64,000 nt of DNA from Seminavis robusta (GCA_903772945.1 CAICTM010000178.1:34463-98462), one strand, 5' to 3'. Shown: positions 31,533 through 43,703, counted from the first letter of the stretch. A program made the numbers and translations. Notes: a model not told the origin generated them from the sequence alone.

Positions 31533-32063
31533 TTATTGCCCAGCTCTTTGCTTGCGTCCTACCAGAGAACGAAGCCATTTGCGTCCCTTTCGTCGCGAGC
31601 ATGCTGTGGCGTTGTTGGCAGCTCTGTTGGCAATAGCATTGTTGTTGTTGGTGGTGGTGTTGTTGGTAGCAGTAGTTGTTGTCGAAGTAGTAGCAGAGTC
31701 GACAGTCGGAACAAAGCATGTCACACTATCCTCATGGAGCATTTCATCGGCCATGAGTCCTGACCGTTGGATCAAGCATTGCTGGTCTTGTTCTTCCTCC
31801 CATCCGTTCTCTTGCTTCCACAGTTCAATCTTGTTTTTCAAATGCTTGTTGTGGATCAGACCAGAAAGCTTCAAGGGTTGTCTGGTCAAGGGACAGGTAT
31901 CATTTCCCAAATCCAACCATTCCACAATGGCCGACCGTTCGTAGTTCATCCCATGGCGACTCAGGAGAGGATTCTCAAACAGTTGCAACGTGAGAGGACA
32001 GATAAACTCGCTGGGGATGATGTCTTCTGTCATTTGAGGGGCAATCTTCTTGTAAGGGCACAT
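31533..32063 (-). CDS. U-box domain protein (putative E3 ubiquitin ligase)
   Basis: Single exon, 176 residues. The U-box spans about residues 16-82: IPSEFICPLTLQLFENPLLSRHG, then NYERSAIVEWL, then CPLTRQPL and NKHLKNKIELW, the standard order. U-boxes bind E2 enzymes without zinc and promote ubiquitin transfer. The rest is a Thr/Asn/Ala low-complexity tract (translation of a GTT/AAC repeat near 31635-31690) and a basic C-terminus (RRKGRKWLRSLVGRKQR). No substrate-binding repeats (ARM, WD40) follow, so this is a minimal U-box protein. A second in-frame ATG lies 10 codons downstream. Confidence 0.85.
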   Translation of the reverse strand: MCPYKKIAPQMTEDIIPSEFICPLTLQLFENPLLSRHGMNYERSAIVEWLDLGNDTCPLTRQPLKLSGLIHNKHLKNKIELWKQENGWEEEQDQQCLIQRSGLMADEMLHEDSVTCFVPTVDSATTSTTTTATNNTTTNNNNAIANRAANNATACSRRKGRKWLRSLVGRKQRAGQ

Positions 32064-35026
32064 GGTAGCGTTGCTTGATTGAAAAAGTAAGTTATCTGAT
32101 ACTGTGGATGAGTTGATTGTGATGGTTTTATGATGAGATTTCTAAAACAAATGATGTCGGCGGATGTGTTTGTTCTCGCGTTTCCAGGAACAAACTTCAA
32201 TGAAATTGTGAGAGCTCTCGGAGGCTCGGAGATATTAGAGGGGCTGGTGGTGGTGGCGAAGTCTCTGATGTCTTTGGCTGCTTGAGTGAGAAGTGACGAA
32301 GCCACGAGAACAGAAGAATCCCGAAACATCGCTTGGAACCTTTTGCAAGATCTCTGTTCAGACACATTTGTTAAATCGCGATTTCTACTTTTCCTCTCAA
32401 ATGTAAGACTCTAATTCTAGCAACACAAAAGAAATAAGTAAGAAATGCTCGCCAACCTATTTCACTGCCGGTTGCCGAGAGCTTTCGGGTGTGAACGACA
32501 TAGTGTTTAAAGTCAGTGTTCCCGTTGAAGCGGTGACATGCCTGTCAGGCCTAATTCGAGGCTTCGAGGCGATGGCGAGGGCTTTAGCCAAGCAGCCAAG
32601 CACAAGGCAAGATCGATACGATCCACTCAGCTCTACCAGTACTCAGCTACTCAGTAAAAACTGTATCCAAGCAAGATTCCTATTATTTCATTGGCTCCAA
32701 ACTTAAAAACGGATCCATCAGAAATAGGATTTAATTAATGCTTGTGAGAACACGTGTACCCTTGTTAAGTTGGCAACCACAATTAACGACCTCCTTTTAT
32801 GGTATTACTCGTACTGGAAGTATGCAACGTGGTACCGGTACCGGTGGGATGGTGGCGAGTGGTACGTACGGCAAATCTTTTTTTAATGATCAAAGGCGAT
32901 CAAGTGGGTGGCCAAGAACAAACAACCAAGCACGAACTGCGCTGGCAACTTTTCGTTTTAGAAGCAACAGGAATACAGGAATCATCGCCACCAAAAACAT
33001 CAGCATTGCATCTCTCGCTCTAGCTACCGTACCTACCGTACTACTAGTAGAGCTCGTACTAGCTAGATAGATCGCCCAGAAACAACAGCACTCGTGCATC
33101 TATGTAGATAGCTAGCCAGAGTTGTCCAAGATCCATACCCGTACAGTACTACCCGCCCCATTATTTGCTTTGGTGCTGTACAGTGGCGAGAGTGGAAGGG
33201 AATCTGGTGATGCGGTATCTGAGAGTTAATTACAACTCTCATGGATAGGAGCTATGTATTTTACTGCATCTATCTACGTATCGATCATCACGTCGTGCTT
33301 GACTCTCAGTGGAACATGAGTTCAGCTTCTTGAAAAGAACCCACTTGCTCCGAGCTTATGTTCAGCCAGGCCCCAGCTACATGAATGTATCTCCCTACTC
33401 TGGACTAGCAGGAGCTGGGAGTACAGGGACCAGTCAATGGGCAGCGTAGTATTAGCTAAATTTTATCATCAACATCCGACTGTTATGATGTAGAAACAAA
33501 GCTGAAAAGATGGTGTTGCTGCTCAGTGGAACTCGAAGGATGGAATCATCCAATCGAATCTTAGCTAAAGGGCAAAGAATGAATGGGTTGCCCCCGTCCC
33601 CGGTAGCGCCCCGTATCATCTCAGTGATCTCACTCATCGATGATCTCGGTTTTCACTCCTACCTTACCTTGAAGCCTTGAAGCTTCGCCTATCGATCGAA
33701 AAGGAGGAGCACATGGTGCGGCCGTTCTTTATTGCTTCGTCGTTTCAGCTGGTTCGAGGTCGGCAACCCCTTTGCTCCAAGGTCCGCGGCAACCGACTGG
33801 CTTCCCATCCAGCTAGATTCGATTCTCTCAAACTTTCGCTGAAACTTTCTTTCTTGGATGTTACATGTATTAATGCCGTACCGGTAGACTACTAGTAGTA
33901 GTCGCTTTTTAGCAGCGAGATTCCAGACAGAGGCTGCGATGCTGCGATGTCGATTGAGCTTCGCCGTTTGCTTTTGCTCTCACCGGTACAGTACCGGTAG
34001 TGCACAAGGAAAAGTACAGGGAGAGTTGCAGAGCGGCAGAAACACGCAGCTACAAGCACTACTAGCTAGTAGCTAGATCATGATTTATGTTGCCAAGATC
34101 TCTCAAGATCTCAGGCTCCTGCATCATGTATTTTGCATACATTTCATCTCTACCGGTACGGTAATACAACTTCAAAGACCGAAGAAAGTCGGGTTCTTTG
34201 CGACAAGCACTACATTCTATATGACATTCGATTTCCATGGAGAGTCGTTTGTTCGTGGCCACCAAACTCTGCACCTCGAGGAGGTTGGCGACATGGAACT
34301 CGACCTTTCAAGCCCTTCTGTCGCAGAATGGTTGCCGAGTCGAGTCCATTCGAGTCCTTTGTCTTCAAAGCATTGCATGTCATCGTAATTATTGATGCCT
34401 GCCATTCATGAAGTGCTTACCGGTTTGCACAGATTCCACCGACATGCATCGTGTCAGCTGCTGCGCTCTTCGCTTCCTTCTTTTCTCCTGCAATGAACGA
34501 TCAAGAGCGAGACTGCAGTTGCTTCCGTAGTTCGGCTGGCCTGGTGATACCCGGTAAGCTGTTGCAAAGAGAATGGCGCTTGGCTGACTCTTGTCAAGTC
34601 CATTGCAATCTTTACCGCTTCCAGAACACTCTTTTTGCAAAGGTTCATCGATGTCTAGGGACGTAGAATGATGGTGGTTGGATCAGCACGTCTTAAAAGA
34701 TCATGTGCTGAACTCGGGGAACAGATTGGCTCTGTTCTCTGTGTTGGCTTTGGATAAGAGCACTTTGACTTCAACCTTGGTGCAAGATATGGGATCAGTG
34801 CGGCGCTTCGGTTCCTCTCTGGTTCAGTGCCACCAATGTTTAATGAATGCGGAAACAACTGACGAATCAGAGCTAAACTACAATATCTAGCCTGTACAGA
34901 TCAAAAACAAACAACTAAATATTATTATTCAAGTGTGCAAGACGTGTCTACGACGAGGAGGTCCCTTTTGGGATTCTTTTTGGTTGGTTGTCTGTTCTTC
35001 TCTTGTTGTACATGTACTCAAAACTC
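32064..35026. other. 3-kb intergenic region rich in TACCGGTA words
   Basis: No gene is supported. The interval carries TACCGGTA-type palindromes near 32832, 33879, 33984, 33993 and 34151, and CTAGCTAG near 33058 and 34061. Its left part is upstream of the U-box gene; its right part is downstream of the Asn/Tyr-rich gene. Confidence 0.4.
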
Positions 35027-37019
35027 TCAAGCAAAGGAACCTCGAGGTTCCAAGCCACTCATGGATCTCTGCATGGTGATACCCGAACTGACCCGTCCGA
35101 TTTTCCCAGCCTGATCAGCCGCACTGCTCTTTCCAAATCCAAGGCTCCAAGGCAGACGGCGGGTCAGCTTGTACCGTAGGTAGATGGCGTAGATCGCGAG
35201 GGCGGCCACCAGTCCAACGCTAAAGACAATGCCCAAGATTTGACCCGAGGAGGTCCTAACAAGATCTTGACGGTAGGCATTGATGGACTTCCACTTGGCC
35301 AGCGTCCATTCGGGACTCTCCAGGATGGCTTCTCCGTACTCATCGTAGTTGTTCTCCACGAGACTGGCGACAAAGTTGCAGACATCTTGTTCGTTGGCTT
35401 CCTGTTCAAATTGTCCCTGGTACGTATCATCCTCTCCCAGGTATCGGTTGCACTTGGCAGCCTGTTCGTATAGAACTCCGCAAACTTCGTAAAGGCCTTC
35501 ATTCTCTTCATTCTGAATCTCGTCATCCGTCACCAAATCGTAGCTCTCCTGAAACAAAGGATAATGAAAGGCAAACAGATGAGAATCGGTCGAGCCCACA
35601 CACAAGCAGAACAAACAAACATAGATAGAAGCAACTTACCCTCGCTGTACAACTTATGCATTGCTTGGGATAGTACGGACTGAGGTAATCATCCTCGTAC
35701 TTGAGACCCGTCACTTGCTGCAGATCAACGACATCACCCACGTACGAACTGCAGTACTCGTCCTCGTAAATGCCAATCCCAATGGTGAACCCATCACTGC
35801 GACAGTGGGGACCGAGGTAGGACACGGCTCCACCCACGTCCAACTCGGTGCATTCAAAGTACTCGGCGTAGGCTTCGGCACGCGATAAATAGTTGTCATC
35901 GTTGTACATTTCGGGTCCACAGGCTTGTTGGTAGGACGCACAGACATCGGCGTAGCTACAGGTGGCCGTCGCATTATTGGCAGCTGCGCCGGCATCATCA
36001 TTGCCACCATCGTCGTCTCCTCCGCCACCACCACCTCCATCATCATTTGCAGCCGCATTGTTTCCACCATCATCATTGTTGGCATAGTTGTTATTATTGT
36101 TTCCACCATCATCATCTGCGGCGGCGTAAAAGTCATCATAGTTTCCATTGTAGTTCTGATAGTTGCCTTGATCATCATTGGCATTGTAGTTGTCATCATT
36201 GTTGGCATTTCCATAGTTGTTGTAGTACCAAGTGCCATCTCCATTGTATCTCTTGTAGTAATAGTACTGACCACCTCCTCCATTGTTGAGTTCTCGTTCT
36301 CGATTGACATTGTTATAGTCTCCCGATCCACTCATACAAGACGCACAGGTTTTACAGTATGTTTGGTACTGCTCGATGTGGTAGGTTTGCATGGTGGCCA
36401 GGTAGTCATCCATGGGCAAGGTGTATTCTCCATAGTTGTAATCGCAGCCGTACTCATTGTAGTTGCTGCACGTGTGTTTGGGACAGAGGCGAAAGACGAC
36501 AAACCGATTCATGGCGAGGACGCCTCCTTCATCATTGTCGGCTGCCTTTTCGTCACTGAAGGAGTGAATGTTTTGACAACCCAGGTACTTGAGCGCGTAG
36601 TTGGTCAGGTTGAGACCTCCATATTCCGCCCAGAAATCATCGCCAACTTGTTGTTCTTGCTGCTGGTTGTAGTTGTAGTTGTCGTCACCATTGCCATTTT
36701 GGTTGTTGTAATTGTACTGGTAGTTGTAGTAGCCATACTGGTAGTTGTAATCGTATAGTTTTCGGTCCTCATGGTTGTGTGGTCGTTGTTGTTGTTGTTG
36801 TCCCCCAGTGGTAGTAGTAAAGGCCGTCTTGACCACCTTGGCCTTTTGCAGCAATCGTGACATGAGCGCCGTTTGACGTTTCGATTCTTCGGTTCGTTGT
36901 GTTGCTTCGTTCATGGCTCGAACAAACTCCGAACGGATATTCGATTGAGGCCTTGCCAGTGCAAAGGGTTGGAGCAGCAGTGCCACGAGGACATGCCGTA
37001 TTTGGGACGAGGACACCAT
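35027..37019 (-). CDS. Asn/Tyr/Asp-rich secreted one-pass membrane protein
   Basis: Exons are 37019-35640 and 35548-35027 (intron 91 bases, GTAAGT…TTTCAG, phase 0), giving 633 residues. The start at 37019 opens a signal peptide (MVSSSQIRHVLVALLLQPFALA). The ectodomain alternates Cys-bearing blocks (YLGCQNIHSF, CSNYNEYGCDYNYGEY, TYCKTCASCMSG, CSYADVCASYQQACG, YYPKQCISCTAR, CGVLYEQAAKCNRYLG) with tracts of Tyr, Asn, Asp and Gly. One transmembrane helix near residues 565-585 (ILGIVFSVGLVAALAIYAIYL) is followed by a short basic cytosolic tail with Ser-rich possible phosphosites. No named domain is recognised. Paired Cys and a type I topology suggest an extracellular or vesicle-lumen role, possibly in the cell wall or matrix (inference). 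Confidence 0.8.
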
Positions 37020-38016
37020 GGTGCAGAAATTGATTTGCTCGCTACACAAAGAGAGAGAAGTAGCAGTAATCAACTACCAACAAACCAAGCTTTAGCCAAC
37101 CACACAACAACAAAAGGAGTTTCAGATGGAGATGGCAGCGATGTTGACTACTCCACTTCCGTTCGTCTTGGTGAGGGTTGTCTCTTTCCTTCTCATCCCT
37201 TCGAGCTCAGTTCTTTCGTTTGAATGGCGAGCCTTGGATGGCACGCCGGGCACCAATCCCGAGCTGGCGATTCGCACTGTAGCAAATTGTACTGTATCCT
37301 GTTCAAACGGTATCGTTGGTACTCTCTAGCCGATACAGACTTAGGGATGAAGCCGATACTTAGACAAGTCCTCTTCTAAATGATTGGATATGTCGTCCGA
37401 CGTGGAGTTTTAAGAGCGCACACTTGCTTTTGGTTTGAAGACGCACCATTGCTCCATGTCGGCACCCGTGGTCGTTTTCCTCCCTCCACGCCGTTAGCTC
37501 CACGCTCAAACAACTCTCGGCGACTACAAACTACCGGTACCTGATAGTTTTTCATTTTCTCAGATTGTTCTCTGTCGGAGAGCAAGCTCCATTCGTGGCC
37601 ATCAAAAGTGCAAAGACAGGAGCGGAAAGATGGCGGACGACAGCTTTCAACATACCTCTGCTTGGGCTTGGGATCCCGTGTTAGGCAGAACCAGCAAGGA
37701 CCGTTGACACACATTTACTCGAAACGGATTCGTCAGAGTGGTTTCTTCCTCGATGACATACGGTACGAGAATAACCAGTAATTTTTCCATGCTAGTAAAT
37801 TGTTAGGTAGTCGTTGAAAAAATAGACGCATGGCAGCCAAGTTCCCGCCATGGCGCACCTGTTCCACATAAAAGAGATAACAGGAGCGGCCGATGAGAAA
37901 GGTGTCAATGCAAGAACTGTCAGCATTACTATGAAGAAGACTCACCATGGGCATCAGCCGCTGGTAACAGTCGTAGCTACCCATAGCGACAGCATGCTTC
38001 AGAGGTCTCAAAAGTG
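37020..38016. other. Intergenic; possible exon scrap beside transposase
   Basis: No supported gene. A minus frame at 37733-38020 (LLRPLKHAVAMGSYDCYQRLMPM…) has coding-like composition and could splice (GTGAGT near 37950, an AACAG acceptor near 37862), perhaps an ankyrin-like host exon next to the transposon end. Too short to call. Confidence 0.3.
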
Positions 38017-40605
38017 TCACTCGATGTCATCCTCTGCCTCCATCCTCTCCGTCTCAGTAACATCCTCTGTTGGTGCCTCAGAGTTGTCTTGAATGCTTTG
38101 GATGAAGGCATGTTGCTCCGCCGGATCCATAGCTGCAACAAGAGACCGTGCCTTAGCTTTCTGTATCTCCCTTTGACGACCGTATTCAGTGTTGTCGAGG
38201 CTGATGTTGGATTCAATCCTCCCTTTGAGCTCTGTTAACTGTTGTTCTTTCTCTTCCGGCCATGGCTCAATAGCATCGACAATCAAGTCCTTCAACTCCA
38301 ACCATCTAGCCATCCTCTCCTCCTTTTTCGACAGTTTGGAGGGGCAAGGCTTTCCAGACTTCCATGCTATCAAATCCTTCAAGTCCTCTCCAGTCAATCG
38401 GGACAGTGGCTTCTCTGCTTCAACCACTGCCATTGCCTTCTGTTGTCTCTTCCATGCCGCGACATGATTCTTCTTGTCCTTCTCAAGAGACTCCGTCTGT
38501 TGCTTCAGTCTACCACGCTCATCAGCAATGAGGAAGTCATCGTCATTGAGCGCAGCACCACCTGTCACCTTGAAGACTTGCCCTTGTGTCGCAGCTGCCT
38601 CCAAAGCTAATTGTCGCTCCATTGACCATGGAGCTGTCACCGCGGCTTGTCTCTTCTGTTGTTTGAAGGCCGGAGCTTGGTAACGGAGCAGATCTCCATT
38701 GTATCCGAAGGAATCAAGAATATCGCAGCACATCTTGTTCTGTTCATTCAATTCCTTGATGTAGGAGGCTTGCGGATCCACCGTATCGTCCGCAACTCCC
38801 TCCGAGTCAACAACCAACTCATGTCTGATTTTTGGATCCTCAAGTGCTTTTCGATTGAAGACTGGATAGACACCTAGCTTGTCAGCCCATACATGCCGCG
38901 CCTTGGCAATAGAGAATGCCTCCTCAATGGCGTTCTGGAGCACAGGAAACTGTGGATCCTTCTGCCGCCGACGGACACTGCCATAACACAAGAGGCCGAT
39001 ATCATTCCGAGTAATAGAATCACCTGCATCCTTGTTGTTCTGTCGGTATTCCCAAAGCAACTGAAGGTTGTCAAAGAAGGCAGTTTTGAATAGGCCAAAC
39101 AACATGTCCATGACTTGGAGAATATGGGTGGTGTTTGGAGGCCCAGACGGAAAAGGGTAGATGCCAAGCATTCGCAGTTCAATCAACATGTCCTTGTTGG
39201 TCCTGCCTGGCCCACCATCAACAAGCAAGGTGCAATGCTTCCCTGGAACGTCGGCAGTATCTTCTAGGATAATCGGAATAAAGTTTCCTTTCGTCCACTT
39301 GCCGAACTGTTCCTTATTCATTCCTCCCTTCTTGTTGACACCATACGTAGCAGACATTGTCTTTGTCATTCCTTCTTCCAACAAGTAACGACCCGAGGTT
39401 TCTAGGATATCCACAATGAAGTCGGCAGGTACCTCCATATTTTCTTCTTGAGCATCAGACGGAATCTGAAAGTGTTCCGGCAGCTTCTCTCCGGAGGCAA
39501 ACGTTCCTGCAAGGAGTGTGCAGTGATATGAGGACTTGTGTGCTTCATAGATGGCTTCGGCCTGAAGCCTTGGGTTGTAAAACTTCATTGGAGGGCGGCC
39601 ACCTTTTTGACTCTTGGTATCATCAAGTGTGAGGCCTGACTCATCAATATTGGCAATCCTTCTTCGTTGGGAATCGTCAACCCATGTTAGCTGACCATTG
39701 GTGGCAGTATCTTCTTTGTTTTCTTTGGCTGCTCCAATGTGAATGAAGTGAGCTTTGAGGGAATCAAACCAAAGGTTGATATTGCTGTAGGTTGCCCACT
39801 TCATCCTTCTCTTCTCAACTCTGTTTGCCTTGCCACATTCGAGGATGCTTCCGATCTCTGCTTCAACTCGTTCAAGCAGCCATCGACCAGTCCGTTTGCC
39901 GAGTCCTTCCTTCATGTTGATGCAAGCATTCAAAAGCTTTGCCAATTTTGATGTATCAACATCTGAAGAGAGGGAACAAAGAGACTCGACAGCTCCACAC
40001 AAAGCCTTGAATCCAACAGGATCGATCCTTCCCTTTGGTCCTCTTCGCTTGGGACTCTTGCCAGCATCTCCACATTCCACCATGTTGCGAATGGTTTTGC
40101 CATTCAGTTTGGTTTCATGTTTCTTGTTGAATTCATTTGCAATCGTCTCTGCAGATCGTGGAACATAGGTAAAACCTTGGGCCCTTTCGGACTCCGCTCT
40201 GAGTAGTTCTTCCTTCCACTCTAGAGATGCAGCCTTGTAGAAGGCGCTGTATTGTTTGCGCTGTTCTTTCTTCTGCTTCCGAGCATGAGCGGCTTGTCTT
40301 CCGGTCAGTCGACTCTTTTTGGCCAGCTTTTCCTTGAGCGACTTTTCTGCAGCAGCTCTTTGTTCTTCAGGGATGTGAGGTGGCGGCTTGACTGGTGCAT
40401 CATGGTCGGCCTTGGCTGCAGCGGCTGTAGACTTCAAAGAATGCGATTTCCGTCGAACTTTCTGTCGGAGATTTGGATCTTCTTTCTGTGGTGTAGTCAT
40501 TCCAGCATACGCCATCGCCTGCACAACATTCATTCCTCCTGACTTTGCTAGACTGTGGATGCCAGCAGCCCTTGCTACCTTCTTTTTGAGCGGCGTTTCT
40601 GCCAT
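38017..40605 (-). mobile_element. Intact pogo/Tigger-like DDE transposase
   Basis: An uninterrupted frame of 862 residues, no introns. A helix-turn-helix-like block lies at 150-190 (SAETIANEFNKKHETKLNGK…). The DDE_1 catalytic core has Asp321 (IANIDESGLTL), Asp463 (CTLLVDGGPGRTN) and Asp500 (TTHILQVMDMLFGLFK), the D-D-D arrangement of the pogo/Tigger branch of Tc1/mariner. A basic N-terminus (KKKVARAAG, KVRRKSHS) could serve nuclear import, and a long Lys/Glu helical C-terminus may oligomerise. Terminal inverted repeats were not found by eye on either side, so the element borders are undefined. An intact frame implies recent activity or domestication. Confidence 0.85.
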
Positions 40606-41745
40606 GGTGAGGTGATTGATCGATCGAACGAACGGAGGAAAAGAAAAGGAATGACATCCTTCGCTTGATCCACCACGATATTTATCTTCTATCTCTAGTA
40701 AGTAAGTTAATATATCTTAGAAGCGTTGGGGGGTTACTGTGCCAGAGGTGCCCATGTTGTTCTGTCTGATTTCATATCATTTCCCAAAGAGAGGTCCATT
40801 TGCTCGGGAGGTGAAATGATTTCGGAGAGAATTGTGAGGGGAGTTTCACCTCGAGGGCAGGCTCTCCTGCATGGGTTACATGGAAATGGAAAAATTACTT
40901 GTTATTCCTGTACATGACTTTGGTCCTCTAGCTATTGTTTGACACATAATCCACCCGCCATCGCCCTCGTAGCATCTGGTACATTTTCTACGTGTCAGGT
41001 TTTTTTGCAGGTTGAAACGGCCAGAATCCCCGTGATGTTTGCTAGAAGGACTCTTTACTGGATTTGGATGAGAATCCAATCTGAAGATTTAAGCTTACAC
41101 ATGGATTTTGAGTGCCATTTCCCAGGTTTGTATAAGGAGCCAGTTGCTTGGAAGTTTTACTCAACTAGCAGTTACTGTGTAAAATCCACTGTTGGATTTT
41201 CAGCCGTTTTCTTGAGTGGGAATTGGCGGGTAAGATCACACTAGTAGTATCACGCAGAATCCACTGTTGGATTTTCAGCCGTTTCTTGACCCATAAGTAA
41301 TAAAAGGACACAGAAAATAGTCGTTGAAATTGCTGAAACACGACTGATTCAATGGTAAACTGTACTGTACATGACAACCACTCAACTCGAACAACAACAA
41401 CAACAACAACAACAACAACTCTCAATCCAGCGACGACACGACAATGGCGCTCCTGTTTCCTCGGGCATGTTGTCAGGCAGATTACACACAAAGATCTCCC
41501 GCTTCACTGTCGGCCTTGTTCTCGGCTGCGATTTCGTCTGCGGTCTCGGCGTTTTCCAGGCCTTTCGGCCTTCCTTTCACGCCTTGACCTGGCCTCATCT
41601 GGCCTCGTCCTCGGCCTTAAAATCCACGGTAAGTCGTGCACCTTCGCCTTTGCCTCAGGTTTGCACGACTGACCTGGATTTCCAGTTCACCGGGAGATTT
41701 TTCTACATAATTTTTTTGCATCCTGGCTAGCCAGCGGCAAGAACC
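40606..41745. other. Intergenic with a short direct repeat
   Basis: Divergent region between the transposase and the MYND gene. It has a 33-bp direct repeat (41183 and 41257, annotated separately) and a (CAA)n run of about nine units at 41391-41420. No gene seen. Confidence 0.4.
41183..41289 (+). repeat. 33-bp direct repeat containing a small palindrome
   Basis: The word AATCCACTGTTGGATTTTCA followed by GCCGTTT(T)CTTGA occurs at 41183-41215 and again at 41257-41289. Its core AATCCA-CTG-TTGGATT is a near-perfect inverted repeat able to form a hairpin. Confidence 0.85.
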
Positions 41746-42720
41746 ATGTCTACGATGAAACTACCCGTGCACCACTACAACATGACATCCGAAGTGGCTG
41801 CCAAATTTCGGAAGGGGGCTGATGACTTCTTGCAGCAGGTTGGCTTGACAAAGAATGGCAAGAAGTTCGGCTACCTCAAGCTGTATGTGCACAGTTTACA
41901 GTGCTGTGGAACAGCCACAAAAGCAGACTTTGATGGTCTCACAAAGATTGCAGAAGATAGCCGAGAGCTTAACCTTGTCCAGGCCATGGCCTGGAAAGGA
42001 CTGGGGGTCTTTTGGCTTCTCAAGGGTGATCAACATGAATCCGCAGAGTGCTACCGCCGAGCAGCGATATTCATAGGAAACGTCTCGTACAAGGAAAAGG
42101 ACAAGTTTATTTGCGCTTCTGTGAAGAATGAAAACCCACCAAAATACCGGAGCGTGAGTTCCTTGTTGCCCGATCTTAAAGTTGAGCTCACGGTGGCCTT
42201 GGCAGCCCTGAAAGTCACTGCAGCGGAAACCAACAGTGAATGGAATGACGCGGTGATTCTTCGATATCGGTTCCATGAAGTCGAGGTGTTCTCCTGTCAC
42301 GTTCCTGCAGCGCAGCCTGATCTAGCAAAGAGACTGGAAGTGGGAGGCTTTGCCTGCGATTGTTGTGGCAAGTCTCAAGAGGAGTTTGGGCAGGTCCGAA
42401 TGAAGTGTTGTTCCCAGTGCAACATGGCCTACTACTGCTCTGCTGAGTGTGAAGCAAAAGCATGGAGAGCTGGTCACCATCGGGCATGCAGGCCGGTTGG
42501 GGCAATCCAAGTAGGAGATATCATGCAGCTTGTTCCATCCAAGTCATTAAAGCCAGAACTCAATAGTGAGCTCGTCAAGATTGTGGAAGCAGATATCAAG
42601 AAGAAGAAGGGCCATTGGAAGGTACAACTCCTTGTGAATGAAGCTGGCAATAAGCATGGTATCGAGGGGCAGATGAGCATCAAGGCATCCCAGGTGATTC
42701 ACATTCGACCTGCAAAGTAG
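41746..42720 (+). CDS. MYND zinc-finger protein
   Basis: Single exon, 324 residues. A MYND finger lies at about residues 204-245: CDCCGKS…CCSQCNMAYYCSAEC…GHHRAC, with the full C-C-C-C-C-C-H-C zinc ligand set. Upstream is a helical, TPR-like region (AMAWKGLGVFWLLKGDQHESAECYRRAAIF). After the finger comes a small domain of about 75 residues (VGDIMQLVPS…VQLLVNEAGNK…IHIRPAK) that is repeated in the decayed copy 1 kb downstream. MYND fingers mediate protein contacts with Pro-rich partners; no SET domain is present, so it is not a SMYD methyltransferase. The partner is unknown. Confidence 0.85.
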   Translation: MSTMKLPVHHYNMTSEVAAKFRKGADDFLQQVGLTKNGKKFGYLKLYVHSLQCCGTATKADFDGLTKIAEDSRELNLVQAMAWKGLGVFWLLKGDQHESAECYRRAAIFIGNVSYKEKDKFICASVKNENPPKYRSVSSLLPDLKVELTVALAALKVTAAETNSEWNDAVILRYRFHEVEVFSCHVPAAQPDLAKRLEVGGFACDCCGKSQEEFGQVRMKCCSQCNMAYYCSAECEAKAWRAGHHRACRPVGAIQVGDIMQLVPSKSLKPELNSELVKIVEADIKKKKGHWKVQLLVNEAGNKHGIEGQMSIKASQVIHIRPAK

Positions 42721-43703
42721 CAACGGACACAGAGGGAGCAACGATGCATCATTTTCGCGGCAATAGACTATAACTAAAAAGCTATTGAAACGTACCGGTA
42801 CCAGGTACCGTACGGAATCGAAAAGGTCGTGGGTTGTTACAGTGTACGATGTATAGATTTTTGCAGGGCAAACTGCATCGGGGTTACTGTGCAAAGATGG
42901 ATATGCAACCTTACCGTACTAGACAGAGCACCCTTTTCATTGAATGGCGGACTGATTCGAGCTGGTGCTCGCTCGCCTATTTGGCTGGCACCTCCCGTAC
43001 AGTCTCCCTTTTCTGCCGCGAATGACACGGATGAGGGATCTGTTGTTGTGGACAATCAATGAACTGCCCCCAAAGGGATGGTTTTCGAGTTACGAAGTCA
43101 AGAAACAGGACGAAGGCGTACATGCACGGTCTTGAGCGGCCAGAGACAGACGGGAGAGTTGGATTGGATGTGTTGAGGGCGTCAGCTTGCTGGTGCACTC
43201 TTGCAGAAAGTGCCCAAGTCAGTTTGGAGACGGTTCGCTCGGAGTCACAACGCTCTTTCTCCCCGAAGGACCAGGAGGTACAACTTTTTCTCAGCTCACG
43301 CCATGGTGAAAGCAAAGGCAAAACTGGATGGTGGATCTCAACGAAGGGCCGCTCTTTAGAAAGGTGGATCCAAAAACCTCAGACGCTGAAAAGGATGCTT
43401 TTTTCGGAGACCATGCCAGCAAATTGTTGCAAAAGATCTAGATGGGCCTCGTGGTTTGCCCCAACACAGTGAGCGACATTGGCAGCTTGGGAACTTCACG
43501 GACGCCACGAAATCGCCGTTGGAAGGCACGAAAGTGATCTGACGGCCTTCTTAGTATTGCCGAAAGCTGCTGAGTGTGTCCGCCGAGGTATTGACAATGC
43601 TACTTTCAAAAGGACAGAACAAAATGCTAAATACATTTGATAAAGAAAGTCGAGCTGCCAAAGAGTCAACGGCAAAACTACAGAGCATCTTGGAGTGCAA
43701 GGG
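42721..43703. other. Intergenic, possible decayed sequence
   Basis: Between the MYND gene and its pseudogene copy. Frames such as 43059-43472 have no domain. The right part may be decayed 5' portions of the duplicated gene, but no aligned segment can be pointed to. Confidence 0.3.

Noticed and set aside
35925-36758. Plus-strand frame of 277 codons, very rich in Val and Ile, looking like a membrane protein
   Set aside because: It is antisense to the Asn/Tyr/Asp-rich gene; GTT/ATT codons are the complements of AAC/AAT, so the hydrophobic look is an artefact.
37733-38020. Possible ankyrin-like host exon beside the transposase
   Set aside because: Only about 95 codons, a possible internal intron, and no flanking exons; support too thin.
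37700-41000. Terminal inverted repeats for the pogo-like transposon
   Set aside because: Looked for on both sides of the transposase by eye; no matching inverted ends flanked by TA could be shown.
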